Of a stretch of 24,207 bases of DNA, positions 15,375 to 22,918 are shown in pieces (within the stretch, counting starts at the first letter, position 1; every line of letters starts with the position of its first letter). Made by a program: the position numbers and the translations under genes. The stretch is taken from contig DAOTWP010000349.1 of the NCBI GenBank assembly GCA_034435675.1, positions 1 through 24,207 on the forward strand. The letters are read 5' to 3'. Source of the stretch: DAOTWP01 sp034435675. GTDB lineage: Bacteria; Chloroflexota; Anaerolineae; Aggregatilineales; Phototrophicaceae. Under the pieces are notes generated by a model that saw only the letters and a list, made by a program, of their open reading frames with translations, was not told where the DNA came from and searched no databases.

Positions 15375-16337
15375 GTGAAGCTGGGAATTGTCGGAACCGG
15401 ATTTGTCGGCGCGACTGCTGCTTATGCGCTGGTGATGCGCGGGCATGGCAGCGAACTGGTGCTGGTGGATGCCAACGCGGAACGGGCAAAAGCCGAGGCA
15501 GAAGATTTGCTGCACGCCGTGCCTTTTGCGGAACCGATGCGCGTCTATGCGGGAAGCTATGCCGATCTCGCAGGCAGCACAATTGTGATTATCGCAGCGG
15601 GCGTCAACCAGAAGCCAGGCGAAACACGGCTGCAACTGCTGGAACGAAACGCCACAATTTTTGCGCAGGTTGTGCCCAGCATCCTCCAGCATGCGCCAGA
15701 TGCAATGCTGATTGTCGCCACCAACCCGGTTGACGTGATGACGCATTTGACCGCGCGGTATGCGCAGCAGTTCGGTGTGCCCAGCACGCGGATTATCGGC
15801 AGCGGCACAACGCTGGACACGGCGCGCTTCCGGTCGCTGCTGGCGCGGCACGTAGCGGTGTCATCACAGCATGTACATGGCTACGTGATCGGCGAACACG
15901 GCGATTCAGAGGTGCTGGTCTGGTCCCAGGCAATGGTCGGCGTGATTCCGCTGGAAGATTACTGTCGCATCCAGAATATCCCGCTGAACCAGCAGATCAA
16001 AGACGAGATTGATCGCAATGTGCGCCGCGCCGCCTACAACATCATCGGCGGCAAAGGGGCGACTTATTACGGCATTGGCAGCGCCCTGGCGCGCCTGGTG
16101 GACATCATCCTGTCTGATGAACACGCCATCATGACCATCTGCACACCAACGGCGGATATTGCCGGGGTGAAGGATGTTACGGTTGCCCTGCCGCATTTGA
16201 TCGGTGGAAAGGGTGTGCTAGCGACCCTGCCCATGCCCCTGACTGACGACGAGCAGGCAAAGCTGCACAGCAGCGCCGCCCTGATTCGCGGCATTATTGA
16301 CGACCTGTATCAAAAGCTGGACACCGCGCAGCCCTAA
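15375..16337 (+). CDS. ldh: L-lactate dehydrogenase
   Basis: This 320-residue NAD-dependent enzyme interconverts pyruvate and lactate. The Rossmann motif is GTGFVG (residues 7-12), with the NAD-specific acid in LVLVDAN. The substrate loop reads GVNQKPGETRLQLLERN: Gln79 occupies the position that is Arg in malate dehydrogenase, which supports lactate as substrate. Catalytic residues are D148 and R151 (TTLDTARFR) and H175 in GEHGDSE. The start is the GTG at 15375 with AGGGGG five bases upstream. It lies between crtB and the lycopene cyclase gene in the same direction but with gaps of 47 and 73 bases, so it may be transcribed with the carotenoid genes without taking part in the pathway. Confidence 0.95.
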   Translation: MKLGIVGTGFVGATAAYALVMRGHGSELVLVDANAERAKAEAEDLLHAVPFAEPMRVYAGSYADLAGSTIVIIAAGVNQKPGETRLQLLERNATIFAQVVPSILQHAPDAMLIVATNPVDVMTHLTARYAQQFGVPSTRIIGSGTTLDTARFRSLLARHVAVSSQHVHGYVIGEHGDSEVLVWSQAMVGVIPLEDYCRIQNIPLNQQIKDEIDRNVRRAAYNIIGGKGATYYGIGSALARLVDIILSDEHAIMTICTPTADIAGVKDVTVALPHLIGGKGVLATLPMPLTDDEQAKLHSSAALIRGIIDDLYQKLDTAQP

Positions 16338-16410
16338 GCACACCGGCTGATCCAGCCCGGCTTGATTCGTGTGGCAGACTGCCCTAACACCAACGCAAAA
16401 GGCAAACATC

Positions 16411-17301
16411 GTGAGATATTTCGGCTTCCTTGTTCGTTTTGTCATCATTCCGCTCATTGGACTCAACCTGCTGCTGCGCCGTGACAGGCAGCAGAGCAAA
16501 GGCATGCCGCCGGAACTGCGCAACTGGGCACCTAATGTTGTCGCCAACAGCCACGTCATTGCCGCCGTTGCCTACACCACCCCGTGGGACAACTACATCG
16601 TGGCAAACCGTGTCTGGTGGTATGACCCAAAACTGGTGACCGGCATCGTGCTGGGGTATGTGCCGCTGGAGGAGTACACCTTTTTCGTGCTGCAAACCCT
16701 GCTGACCAGCAGTTGGTACAAAACGCTGGCGCACCGCCTGCCGCAAAATGACGAACCAATTGGTACGCCCGCCGGGCAGAAGTTCCGGCGCTGGTCTACC
16801 GCCGCGCTGGCGGTCACGTGGGCGGCAGCGACTGCCAGCCTGGCGACGGGCTGGCAGCAGGGTAAATACATGGGGCTGATGCTTAGCTGGGCACTGCCGC
16901 CGATCATGCTGCAAACCGCCTTTGGAGGCGACATTCTGTGGAAGCAGCGGCGCCTGGTCGCACTAGGTATCGCGGTACCAACCCTGTATCTCTCTGCCGC
17001 GGATACATTGGCAATTGACGCCGGGACATGGACGATCAACCCGGAAAAATCACTGGATGTGCATATCGGCGGTAAACTCCCGGTGGAAGAGTTCCTGTTT
17101 TTCCTGATCACCAATACGCTGATTTCGTCTGGCATGACACTGGTGCTCTCGCCGGAAAGTGAACAACGACTGCCCGCGCCCATGCGCAGCGCGATCCAGC
17201 GGGCAAAAGACTACTTTGCCAGCCGTAGACGCGCTCGTGAGCACGCTCTTGTGGGCACGCTTGAGCGTGCCAGAGAAGGACAGCCCTATGCAAGCGCCTG
17301 A
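16411..17301 (+). CDS. Fused lycopene cyclase (CrtYc-CrtYd type, two lycopene cyclase domains)
   Basis: This 296-residue integral membrane protein has two copies of the short lycopene cyclase domain. The first has TTPWDNYIVA (56-65) and PLEEYTFF (85-92); the second has AIDAGTWTINP (201-211) and PVEEFLFF (224-231). The PxEE motifs are the signature of the heterodimeric CrtYc/CrtYd cyclases of Gram-positive bacteria and of the fused archaeal and fungal (CarR-like) forms. These enzymes form beta-rings on lycopene, giving gamma- or beta-carotene. I chose the GTG at 16411 (AAAGG eight bases upstream) over the GTG at 16369. The C-terminal 45 residues are basic and polar. The gene overlaps the next one by 14 bases. 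Confidence 0.88.
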   Translation: MRYFGFLVRFVIIPLIGLNLLLRRDRQQSKGMPPELRNWAPNVVANSHVIAAVAYTTPWDNYIVANRVWWYDPKLVTGIVLGYVPLEEYTFFVLQTLLTSSWYKTLAHRLPQNDEPIGTPAGQKFRRWSTAALAVTWAAATASLATGWQQGKYMGLMLSWALPPIMLQTAFGGDILWKQRRLVALGIAVPTLYLSAADTLAIDAGTWTINPEKSLDVHIGGKLPVEEFLFFLITNTLISSGMTLVLSPESEQRLPAPMRSAIQRAKDYFASRRRAREHALVGTLERAREGQPYASA

Positions 17302-17824
17302 TAAACTAACGCACGCCAATGGCAAACCCCCGACGCCGGACGTTACGCTTGTAGAACCAATTCCAGCGGAAAATACATGGTTGTTTAACGAACGCCTGAG
17401 CCAGCGCCTGCTGCGCATCAACCTGATTAATGTCGCTGTGGGGCTGCTGCTCCAGCGCAACACGCCGTTTTGGCGCGGTGTTGGCGCGCAGGCAGTCGGC
17501 TGGGGCGCGATCAATATCGCTATTGCTGTCGTGGGACGCTGGCAGCAGACCCGGCGCTTCAAAACGCTGGAGCAGCCCTATGCCGGTGAGGTGCTGCGCA
17601 AGGATGCGCGCAACCTGCGCCGCGTACTGTTAATCAATATGGGGTTGAATCCGCTGTATGTGGCAGGTGGGTTGAGCATGGTGCGGCGCGGGCAGATGGT
17701 CGAAGACGAGGCAGGGGAACGGCTGCGGGCGACAGGCTGGGGCATTGTCGCGCAGGGCGCGCTGCTGATGCTGTTCGATACCTTCCATGTGCTGCGCGTG
17801 CCCGCCCCCCAAGACCATGCCTGA
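17288..17824 (+). CDS. Small membrane protein (DUF6992-like)
   Basis: This 178-residue protein resembles the DUF6992 family of unknown function. Hydrophobic segments at about 50-85 (LINVAVGLLL, then VGAQAVGWGAINIAIAVVG), 116-130 (LLINMGLNPLYVAGGL) and 153-170 (ATGWGIVAQGALLMLFDTFHVL) suggest four membrane helices, with family-like motifs GWGAINI, RVLLINMGLNPLYVAGG and GWGIVAQGALLMLFD. The ATG at 17288 has GAAGGA seven bases upstream. It overlaps the lycopene cyclase gene by 14 bases, so the two are probably translated together. No enzymatic motif is seen; a helper role in the membrane is speculation. Confidence 0.7.
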   Translation: MQAPDKLTHANGKPPTPDVTLVEPIPAENTWLFNERLSQRLLRINLINVAVGLLLQRNTPFWRGVGAQAVGWGAINIAIAVVGRWQQTRRFKTLEQPYAGEVLRKDARNLRRVLLINMGLNPLYVAGGLSMVRRGQMVEDEAGERLRATGWGIVAQGALLMLFDTFHVLRVPAPQDHA

Positions 17825-17878
17825 CATTGAGCGTGTAGTGTATTGTACTTCGGAACAGTTGAGAGATGGATTTAGTGT

Positions 17879-18862
17879 ATGCGGCGTTTTATCCGCACAA
17901 CGTTGCGCCCGGAAGTGTATCATGGACACGGCAAACAGCCGCCATTTTTTGAGGGCTGGTATATCAAACTGGTCAGCGCTGATGAACAGCGGCGTTATGC
18001 AATCATTCCGGGCATCTTCCTGAGTCACGATACCCGCCGGCAGCATGCCTTTATTCAAGTGCTGGATGGCATCAGCGGGAAAGCCACCTACCACGTGTTC
18101 CCTGATACGGCGTTCAGCGCATCGGACCGGCAGTTCGCGGTGCGGTTGGGCGACAATGTCTTCTCGAAACACAGCGTGCAACTGAATATTGCGGATGAGC
18201 AGCTGAACCTGCATGGGCAGATTTCGTTTGAAGGCACAACCCCGTGGGCAGTGCGCTGGCACTCACCAGGGGCAATGGGCTGGTACTCATGGATGCCGAT
18301 GATGGAGTGTTATCACGGTGTCGTCAGCCTGCATCATCGCCTGCGCGGCAGCCTGACAGTGAACGGCGAAACGATTGATTTCACCGGCGGCATTGGCTAT
18401 ATCGAAAAAGACTGGGGACAGTCATTCCCCTCCGGCTACATCTGGACACAGACCAATCACTTCGACACCCCGCAAACCTGTCTGGTGGCGTCAGCAGCCA
18501 TGATCCCATTTATCGGGCGCACCTTTCCCGGCTTTTTGATCGGTTTCCTGTACAAGGGCACGCTGTACCGTTTTGCTACGTACACGGGCGCGAAAATCGA
18601 ACGGTTGGCGATCACGGATGATCACGTCTATTACGCGGTAAGCGACAGACGCCACCGGCTCACGATGGTGGCGGAACGCGCAGAGGGCGGGCTGCTGCTG
18701 GGTCCATCCCGCGAGGAAATGCACCGCCGGGTGAACGAAACGTTAAAAGCGCGGGTCGAAGTCACGCTTGCAATGCTGGATGGGCGTACACTATTTCATG
18801 AGACCGGGCGTAATGCAGGGCTGGAGGTGCATGGCAATACGGAGGCGCTGCTAACCGGATGA
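17879..18862 (+). CDS. Tocopherol cyclase family protein
   Basis: In this 327-residue protein, the family signatures are very clear: PPFFEGWYIKLV (residues 21-32), SPGAMGWYSWMPMMECYHGVVSLHH and GYIEKDWGQSFPSGYIWTQTNHF. In plants and cyanobacteria these belong to tocopherol cyclase (VTE1), which closes the chromanol ring of vitamin E. The fold is distantly related to lipocalin-like CrtC carotenoid hydratases. Bacteria such as this one have no other tocopherol genes in the window, so a reaction on a carotenoid or quinone is equally possible. No signal peptide. The ATG at 17879 has GGA eight bases upstream. The stop overlaps the cruF start (ATGA), indicating coupled translation with the carotenoid genes. 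Confidence 0.88.
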   Translation: MRRFIRTTLRPEVYHGHGKQPPFFEGWYIKLVSADEQRRYAIIPGIFLSHDTRRQHAFIQVLDGISGKATYHVFPDTAFSASDRQFAVRLGDNVFSKHSVQLNIADEQLNLHGQISFEGTTPWAVRWHSPGAMGWYSWMPMMECYHGVVSLHHRLRGSLTVNGETIDFTGGIGYIEKDWGQSFPSGYIWTQTNHFDTPQTCLVASAAMIPFIGRTFPGFLIGFLYKGTLYRFATYTGAKIERLAITDDHVYYAVSDRRHRLTMVAERAEGGLLLGPSREEMHRRVNETLKARVEVTLAMLDGRTLFHETGRNAGLEVHGNTEALLTG

Positions 18863-19668
18863 TGGCGCAGGCAAGAACAGGCTGGAAGCAGATGCAGGGT
18901 GTGCTGCAAATCCCGCGTGAAGAACGTCCCTATTATCTGCTGCTGGGTGCGTGGGTGCTGGCAATGATTGCCCTGCCAATTGCGCGCTGGATCTACGGCG
19001 ATGCCGCGATTCAGCCGGGGGTGATTATCACCACGCTGTTCCAGTTCAGTGCGACATTCTTTATGCTGGCGCTGCGCTGGGGGCTGCGGCGGGCGCTGCT
19101 GACGCTGCTGGTGGCAGCGGCAACCGCTTGGGCATTTGAGGCGCTGGGCACAAAAACAGGGTTTCCGTATGGCGCGTATAGCTATACGAGCCTGCTGCAA
19201 CCACAGGTTGCCGATGTCCCGCTGCTGATTCCGTTCGCATGGTTCATGATGCTGCCCGCGTCGTGGGCGGTTGCCAGCCTGATTGTGTCCAACCGCCCCG
19301 GCTTACACGGAAGGTTGGCGTTTGCCGCCGTGACCGCTATCGTGATTACCGCATGGGATCTGTTTCTTGATCCGCAGATGGTCGCGTGGGGTTTCTGGGT
19401 CTGGGCAGCCCCCGGCACTTTCAGCTACTTCGGCATTCCCTGGGTCAACTTTTTGGGGTGGCTGCTGACCGCATTTGTGATTACGCTGCTGGCACGTCCG
19501 GCAAATCTGCCTGTCAGACCGCTGCTGCTGATGTACGGCATCACCTGGGCTTTTCAGGCAATCGGGCAGATTGTGTTCTGGGGACTGCCGGGATCGGGCG
19601 TTGTTGGTTTTGCCGGTATGGGCAGCATGCTGCTTCTGGCGTGGTGGCGTACCCGGCAGACCGAATAA
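18859..19668 (+). CDS. cruF: CruF-type carotenoid hydratase (carotenoid biosynthesis protein)
   Basis: This 269-residue polytopic membrane protein has about seven helices. Motifs of the CruF/bacterioruberin-hydratase family are present: FEALGTKTGFPYGAYSYT (about residues 93-110), TAWDLFLDPQMV and YFGIPWVNFLGWLL. CruF adds water to the 1',2' double bond at the open end of gamma-carotene-like carotenoids, giving a tertiary hydroxyl that can be glycosylated. The ATG at 18859 overlaps the upstream stop; the next in-frame ATG is immediately after it. A GT2 glycosyltransferase two genes downstream fits as the next step. The Cys-free, Trp-rich helices and the length are normal. Confidence 0.87.
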   Translation: MMAQARTGWKQMQGVLQIPREERPYYLLLGAWVLAMIALPIARWIYGDAAIQPGVIITTLFQFSATFFMLALRWGLRRALLTLLVAAATAWAFEALGTKTGFPYGAYSYTSLLQPQVADVPLLIPFAWFMMLPASWAVASLIVSNRPGLHGRLAFAAVTAIVITAWDLFLDPQMVAWGFWVWAAPGTFSYFGIPWVNFLGWLLTAFVITLLARPANLPVRPLLLMYGITWAFQAIGQIVFWGLPGSGVVGFAGMGSMLLLAWWRTRQTE

Positions 19669-19680
19669 GGAAGATTGCCT

Positions 19681-20283
19681 GTGACGCTGGAAGAAATGAT
19701 TTTTATCGTTGCGGCGTTTTTGCTGGGCGCCCTGCCCTTCTCGCTGCTGGTGGGGTTCGTCTTGCTGCGCAAGGACATTCGCCAGTTTGGCGATAGCAAT
19801 CCCGGCGCGACCAATGTGCGCCGCGCGGGCGGAACAACGGCGATGGTGGGGCTAGCAATTTTTCTCGACATTTTTAAGGGTGCGTTCCCGGTAGGCTTGG
19901 CGGCGCATGTTTTTCAGTTTGCCCCGCTGCCGCTGGTGGTGGCAAGCCTCGCCCCGGTGTTGGGGCACGCCTATTCGCCATTCCTGCGCTTTAATGGCGG
20001 CAAGGCACTGGCGACGAGCTTTGGCATGTGGATTGGGCTAACGCTGTGGATTGTGCCTGTGTTCGGGCTTTCCGCTTTTCTAGCCGCCTACGCGCTGCTG
20101 CGTGGCGATGGCTGGGTCGTGCTGACGGCGCTGCTTTCCGCGCTGGCGGGTATCCTGCTGTTCAACCCGGACCCGGCGTGGCTGGTCGTCTGGCTGTTGG
20201 GTACAGGGCTGTTGATGTGGAAGTACCGTGAAAGCCTGCGCCAACCGCCGCGCCTGAAACGCGCTGGTGGGTCAATAGCATGA
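19681..20283 (+). CDS. plsY: PlsY-like glycerol-3-phosphate acyltransferase, diverged
   Basis: This 200-residue membrane protein has five or more helices. The PlsY family transfers an acyl group from acyl-phosphate to glycerol-3-phosphate. The three cytoplasmic motifs can be located but differ from the consensus: GDSNPGATNVRRAGG instead of GSGNxGATNVxRxxG, GHAYSPFLRFNGGKALATSFG instead of GHxFPVFxxFKGGKGVATxxG (first Lys replaced by Asn), and KYRESLRQP instead of RHRxNIxRL. I chose the GTG at 19681, with AAGGAAG eight bases upstream; a TTG at 19675 is within that site. It lies 12 bases after cruF and overlaps the glycosyltransferase by ATGA. Housekeeping PlsY is the default call; acylation of a carotenoid glycoside is a possible alternative. 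Confidence 0.85.
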   Translation: MTLEEMIFIVAAFLLGALPFSLLVGFVLLRKDIRQFGDSNPGATNVRRAGGTTAMVGLAIFLDIFKGAFPVGLAAHVFQFAPLPLVVASLAPVLGHAYSPFLRFNGGKALATSFGMWIGLTLWIVPVFGLSAFLAAYALLRGDGWVVLTALLSALAGILLFNPDPAWLVVWLLGTGLLMWKYRESLRQPPRLKRAGGSIA

Positions 20284-21440
20284 CGCTGCTGGATGTGCTG
20301 GTGCTGTTCGTCTGCGGCGCACTGCTGGTCATCAGCACCATTGCGGTGCTGAATGCGCTAACGTTCTCTCGACTGCGTTCAGTGGACTTCACTGGCAATG
20401 CTGCCCGTCTGCCGCGCATCTCCATGTTGATTCCGGCGCGCAATGAAGCAGCAGTGATTGGCGACACCATGCGGGCGCTGCTGGCGCAGGATTACCCCGA
20501 TTTTGAGGTGCTGCTGCTTGACGACCACTCTGAGGACGGTACGGGCGAGGTAGCGCGGGCAAGCGCACAGGCTGATGCGCGCCTGCGAATTTACAGTGGT
20601 GAAGCACTGCCCTCCGGCTGGATGGGTAAAAACTGGGCTTGCCACCAGTTGGCGCAGCAGGCAACGGGGGATCTGTGGGTGTTCACGGATGCGGATGTCT
20701 GCTGGCAGCCCGGCGCGCTCAGGGCATTGGTTGCGCGGCAAATGGTGACCGACGCTGATCTGCTGACCGTTTGGCCCACGCAGATTACGGTGACATGGGG
20801 TGAACGGCTGGTAGTGCCGCTGATGGCGCTAGTGGTGAACAGCTATCTACCGCTGCTGGCAGTGCATCGTGTGCCGCTGAGTGCTTTTGCGGCAGCGTGC
20901 GGACAGTGCATGGCATGGCAGCGCGAGGCGTATCTGGCGGTTGGCGGGCATGCTGCTGTACGCGAGACTGTGCTGGAAGATGTCACAATGGCGCGCGTGC
21001 TCAAGCGCACACGAATTGCTGGGCGGCGCGGGCGTTTGCATATGGCGGACGGCAACTGGCTGGTACAGACACGCATGTACCGCCGCTGGGCAGATGTTCT
21101 CAATGGCTATGCGAAAAACATCCTTGCGGGTTATGGTGGGAGCGTGGTTTTTCTGGGGTTGGGCGCAGCATTTCACTGGCTGGTGTTTTTGCTGCCGCTG
21201 CTTCTGCTGTTTGTGCCCGGCTATGCGCCATGGGGTGTGGCGCTGTTGGTGCTGGGCATCACGGTTAGAGCGCTGACCGCCGCAATGACCCACCAGCGCG
21301 TGCAGGACGCGCTGCTAATGCCGGTGTCGGTGCTGCTGATGACACGCATCGCTGCACAGTCGGTCTACTGGCAGCGGCGTTATGGCGGTCCGCAGTGGAA
21401 GGGGCGCACCGTGCCCAGCAAGGTGCAGAAGGAAATCTGA
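20280..21440 (+). CDS. GT2 family glycosyltransferase, probable carotenoid glycosyltransferase
   Basis: This 386-residue membrane-bound inverting glycosyltransferase has an N-terminal helix (residues 3-28), then the GT-A domain: SMLIPARNEA (48-57), LLLDDHSEDGTGE (78-90), the metal-binding DAD (137-139), the catalytic ED (233-234) and RMYRRW (265-270), followed by two or three C-terminal helices. The arrangement matches CrtQ and CruC-like enzymes, which glycosylate carotenoids. With CruF upstream and crtI downstream, glycosylation of a 1'-hydroxy-carotenoid is the best guess. It overlaps plsY by four bases (ATGA) and crtI by one base (TGATG). Confidence 0.87.
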   Translation: MTLLDVLVLFVCGALLVISTIAVLNALTFSRLRSVDFTGNAARLPRISMLIPARNEAAVIGDTMRALLAQDYPDFEVLLLDDHSEDGTGEVARASAQADARLRIYSGEALPSGWMGKNWACHQLAQQATGDLWVFTDADVCWQPGALRALVARQMVTDADLLTVWPTQITVTWGERLVVPLMALVVNSYLPLLAVHRVPLSAFAAACGQCMAWQREAYLAVGGHAAVRETVLEDVTMARVLKRTRIAGRRGRLHMADGNWLVQTRMYRRWADVLNGYAKNILAGYGGSVVFLGLGAAFHWLVFLLPLLLLFVPGYAPWGVALLVLGITVRALTAAMTHQRVQDALLMPVSVLLMTRIAAQSVYWQRRYGGPQWKGRTVPSKVQKEI

Positions 21441-22918
21441 TGGCAGATCCGGTAGTTATCGTTGGCGGCGGAATCGGCGGGCTGGCAGCGGCAGTGCGGC
21501 TGGCGGCGGCGGGCAGGTCCGTCACACTACTCGAAAAGAATGCGCAGGTCGGCGGCAAAATGGGCGAAGTGTGCGACGCCGGATTCCGCTGGGACACCGG
21601 ACCTTCGGTCATCACCATGCGCCATGTATTTGAAGACCTGTTCGCTGCTGCCGGACGCAGGCTGGACGATTATTTAACGCTGCTGCCCGTGAACCCGCTG
21701 ACACGCTATTTTTACCCTGATGGCACGGTACTGGACGCCAGCCGCGAACTGGCAGAGATGGCGCAGCAGATCGAACGGCTGCACCCACGCGATGTAGAGG
21801 GCTATCTGGCATATCTGGCGCATGCGGCGAAAATCCATCGCATCACCGGACCGGTGTTCATCTATGGCGAACCGCCGAGCCTCAAGACCCTGCTCAGCGT
21901 CCCTCCCTGGCAGTTCTTTCAGGTGGACCCGCTGCGCACCATGCAGCAGTCGATCAGCAGCTATGTGCGCAGCCCGCACCTGCGGCAGCTGTTGGGACGT
22001 TTTGCGACGTATGTCGGCGGCAGCCCTTACCGCGCCCCGGCAACGCTGAACGTCATCGCCCACGTAGAACTGACAGGCGGCGTCTGGTATCCGCAGGGGG
22101 GCGTTTACGCGATTGCACGTGCGCTGGAACAACTCGCTTTAGAACTCGGCGTCGAAATCCGCACGGAATGCGGCGTGGAAGCCATACTGGTCGAAAACGG
22201 GCGGGTGCGCGGTGTGCGGCTGGCAGGTGGCAGCGAACTGCGCAGCGCCGCCGTGCTGGCAAACGTGGATGTCACAACCGTTTACAGGTACCTGCTGCCC
22301 CCTGCCCCGGCAGTTGCACGGCGACTGCACGCGCTGGAAGCCTATGAACCGTCGGGTTCCGGTTTCATCCTGCTGCTGGGCGTCAATCAGCCGCATTCAA
22401 AACTGGCACATCACAACATTTTTTTCTCGCAGGATTACCGCCGCGAGTTCGACAGCATCTTTCGGCAGCAGATTATGCCGGACGATCCGACGATTTATGT
22501 GGCGATTACGTCTAAAACCGACCCCGAACATGCCCCGGACGGGATGGAAAACTGGTTTGTGCTGGTCAACGCGCCGCCGCTTTCCGCCGCCTATGACTGG
22601 TCACGGCAGGCAGAAGGCTATCGTGAGCTGGTGTTGAACCGCCTGGCAGAGCACGGCTTTGATGTGCGCGGGGCTATTGCCGCCGAACAGATGCTGACGC
22701 CGCATGACCTGCAAACCCACACAGGCGCATGGCGCGGCGCACTTTACGGTCCGTCGTCGAACAGCCGCTGGACGGCGTTCAAGCGCCCCAACAACCGTTC
22801 AAGCGACGTGCGCGGGCTGTATTTTGCCGGGGGTACAACCCATCCCGGCGGCGGCGTGCCAATGGTTACGCTGTCCGGCAAGGTGGCGGCGGAGATGGTG
22901 CTGGCGGATCTGCGATGA
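21440..22918 (+). CDS. crtI: Phytoene desaturase (CrtI family)
   Basis: This 492-residue FAD-dependent desaturase has the N-terminal GGGIGG (residues 9-14) in VVIVGGGIGGLAAAVRLAAAG, then LLEKNAQVGGKMGE, FRWDTGPSVITM and the phytoene-desaturase hallmark TGGVWYPQGGVYAIARALEQLA. The C-terminal FAD segment is GLYFAGGTTHPGGGVPMVTLSGKVAAEM. CrtI converts phytoene to lycopene in up to four desaturation steps. This copy is closer to classical CrtI than the paralogue at 9409. The ATG at 21440 has AAGGA upstream and overlaps the glycosyltransferase stop (TGATG). The TGA overlaps the ATG of the deacetylase gene (ATGA). Confidence 0.93.
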   Translation: MADPVVIVGGGIGGLAAAVRLAAAGRSVTLLEKNAQVGGKMGEVCDAGFRWDTGPSVITMRHVFEDLFAAAGRRLDDYLTLLPVNPLTRYFYPDGTVLDASRELAEMAQQIERLHPRDVEGYLAYLAHAAKIHRITGPVFIYGEPPSLKTLLSVPPWQFFQVDPLRTMQQSISSYVRSPHLRQLLGRFATYVGGSPYRAPATLNVIAHVELTGGVWYPQGGVYAIARALEQLALELGVEIRTECGVEAILVENGRVRGVRLAGGSELRSAAVLANVDVTTVYRYLLPPAPAVARRLHALEAYEPSGSGFILLLGVNQPHSKLAHHNIFFSQDYRREFDSIFRQQIMPDDPTIYVAITSKTDPEHAPDGMENWFVLVNAPPLSAAYDWSRQAEGYRELVLNRLAEHGFDVRGAIAAEQMLTPHDLQTHTGAWRGALYGPSSNSRWTAFKRPNNRSSDVRGLYFAGGTTHPGGGVPMVTLSGKVAAEMVLADLR

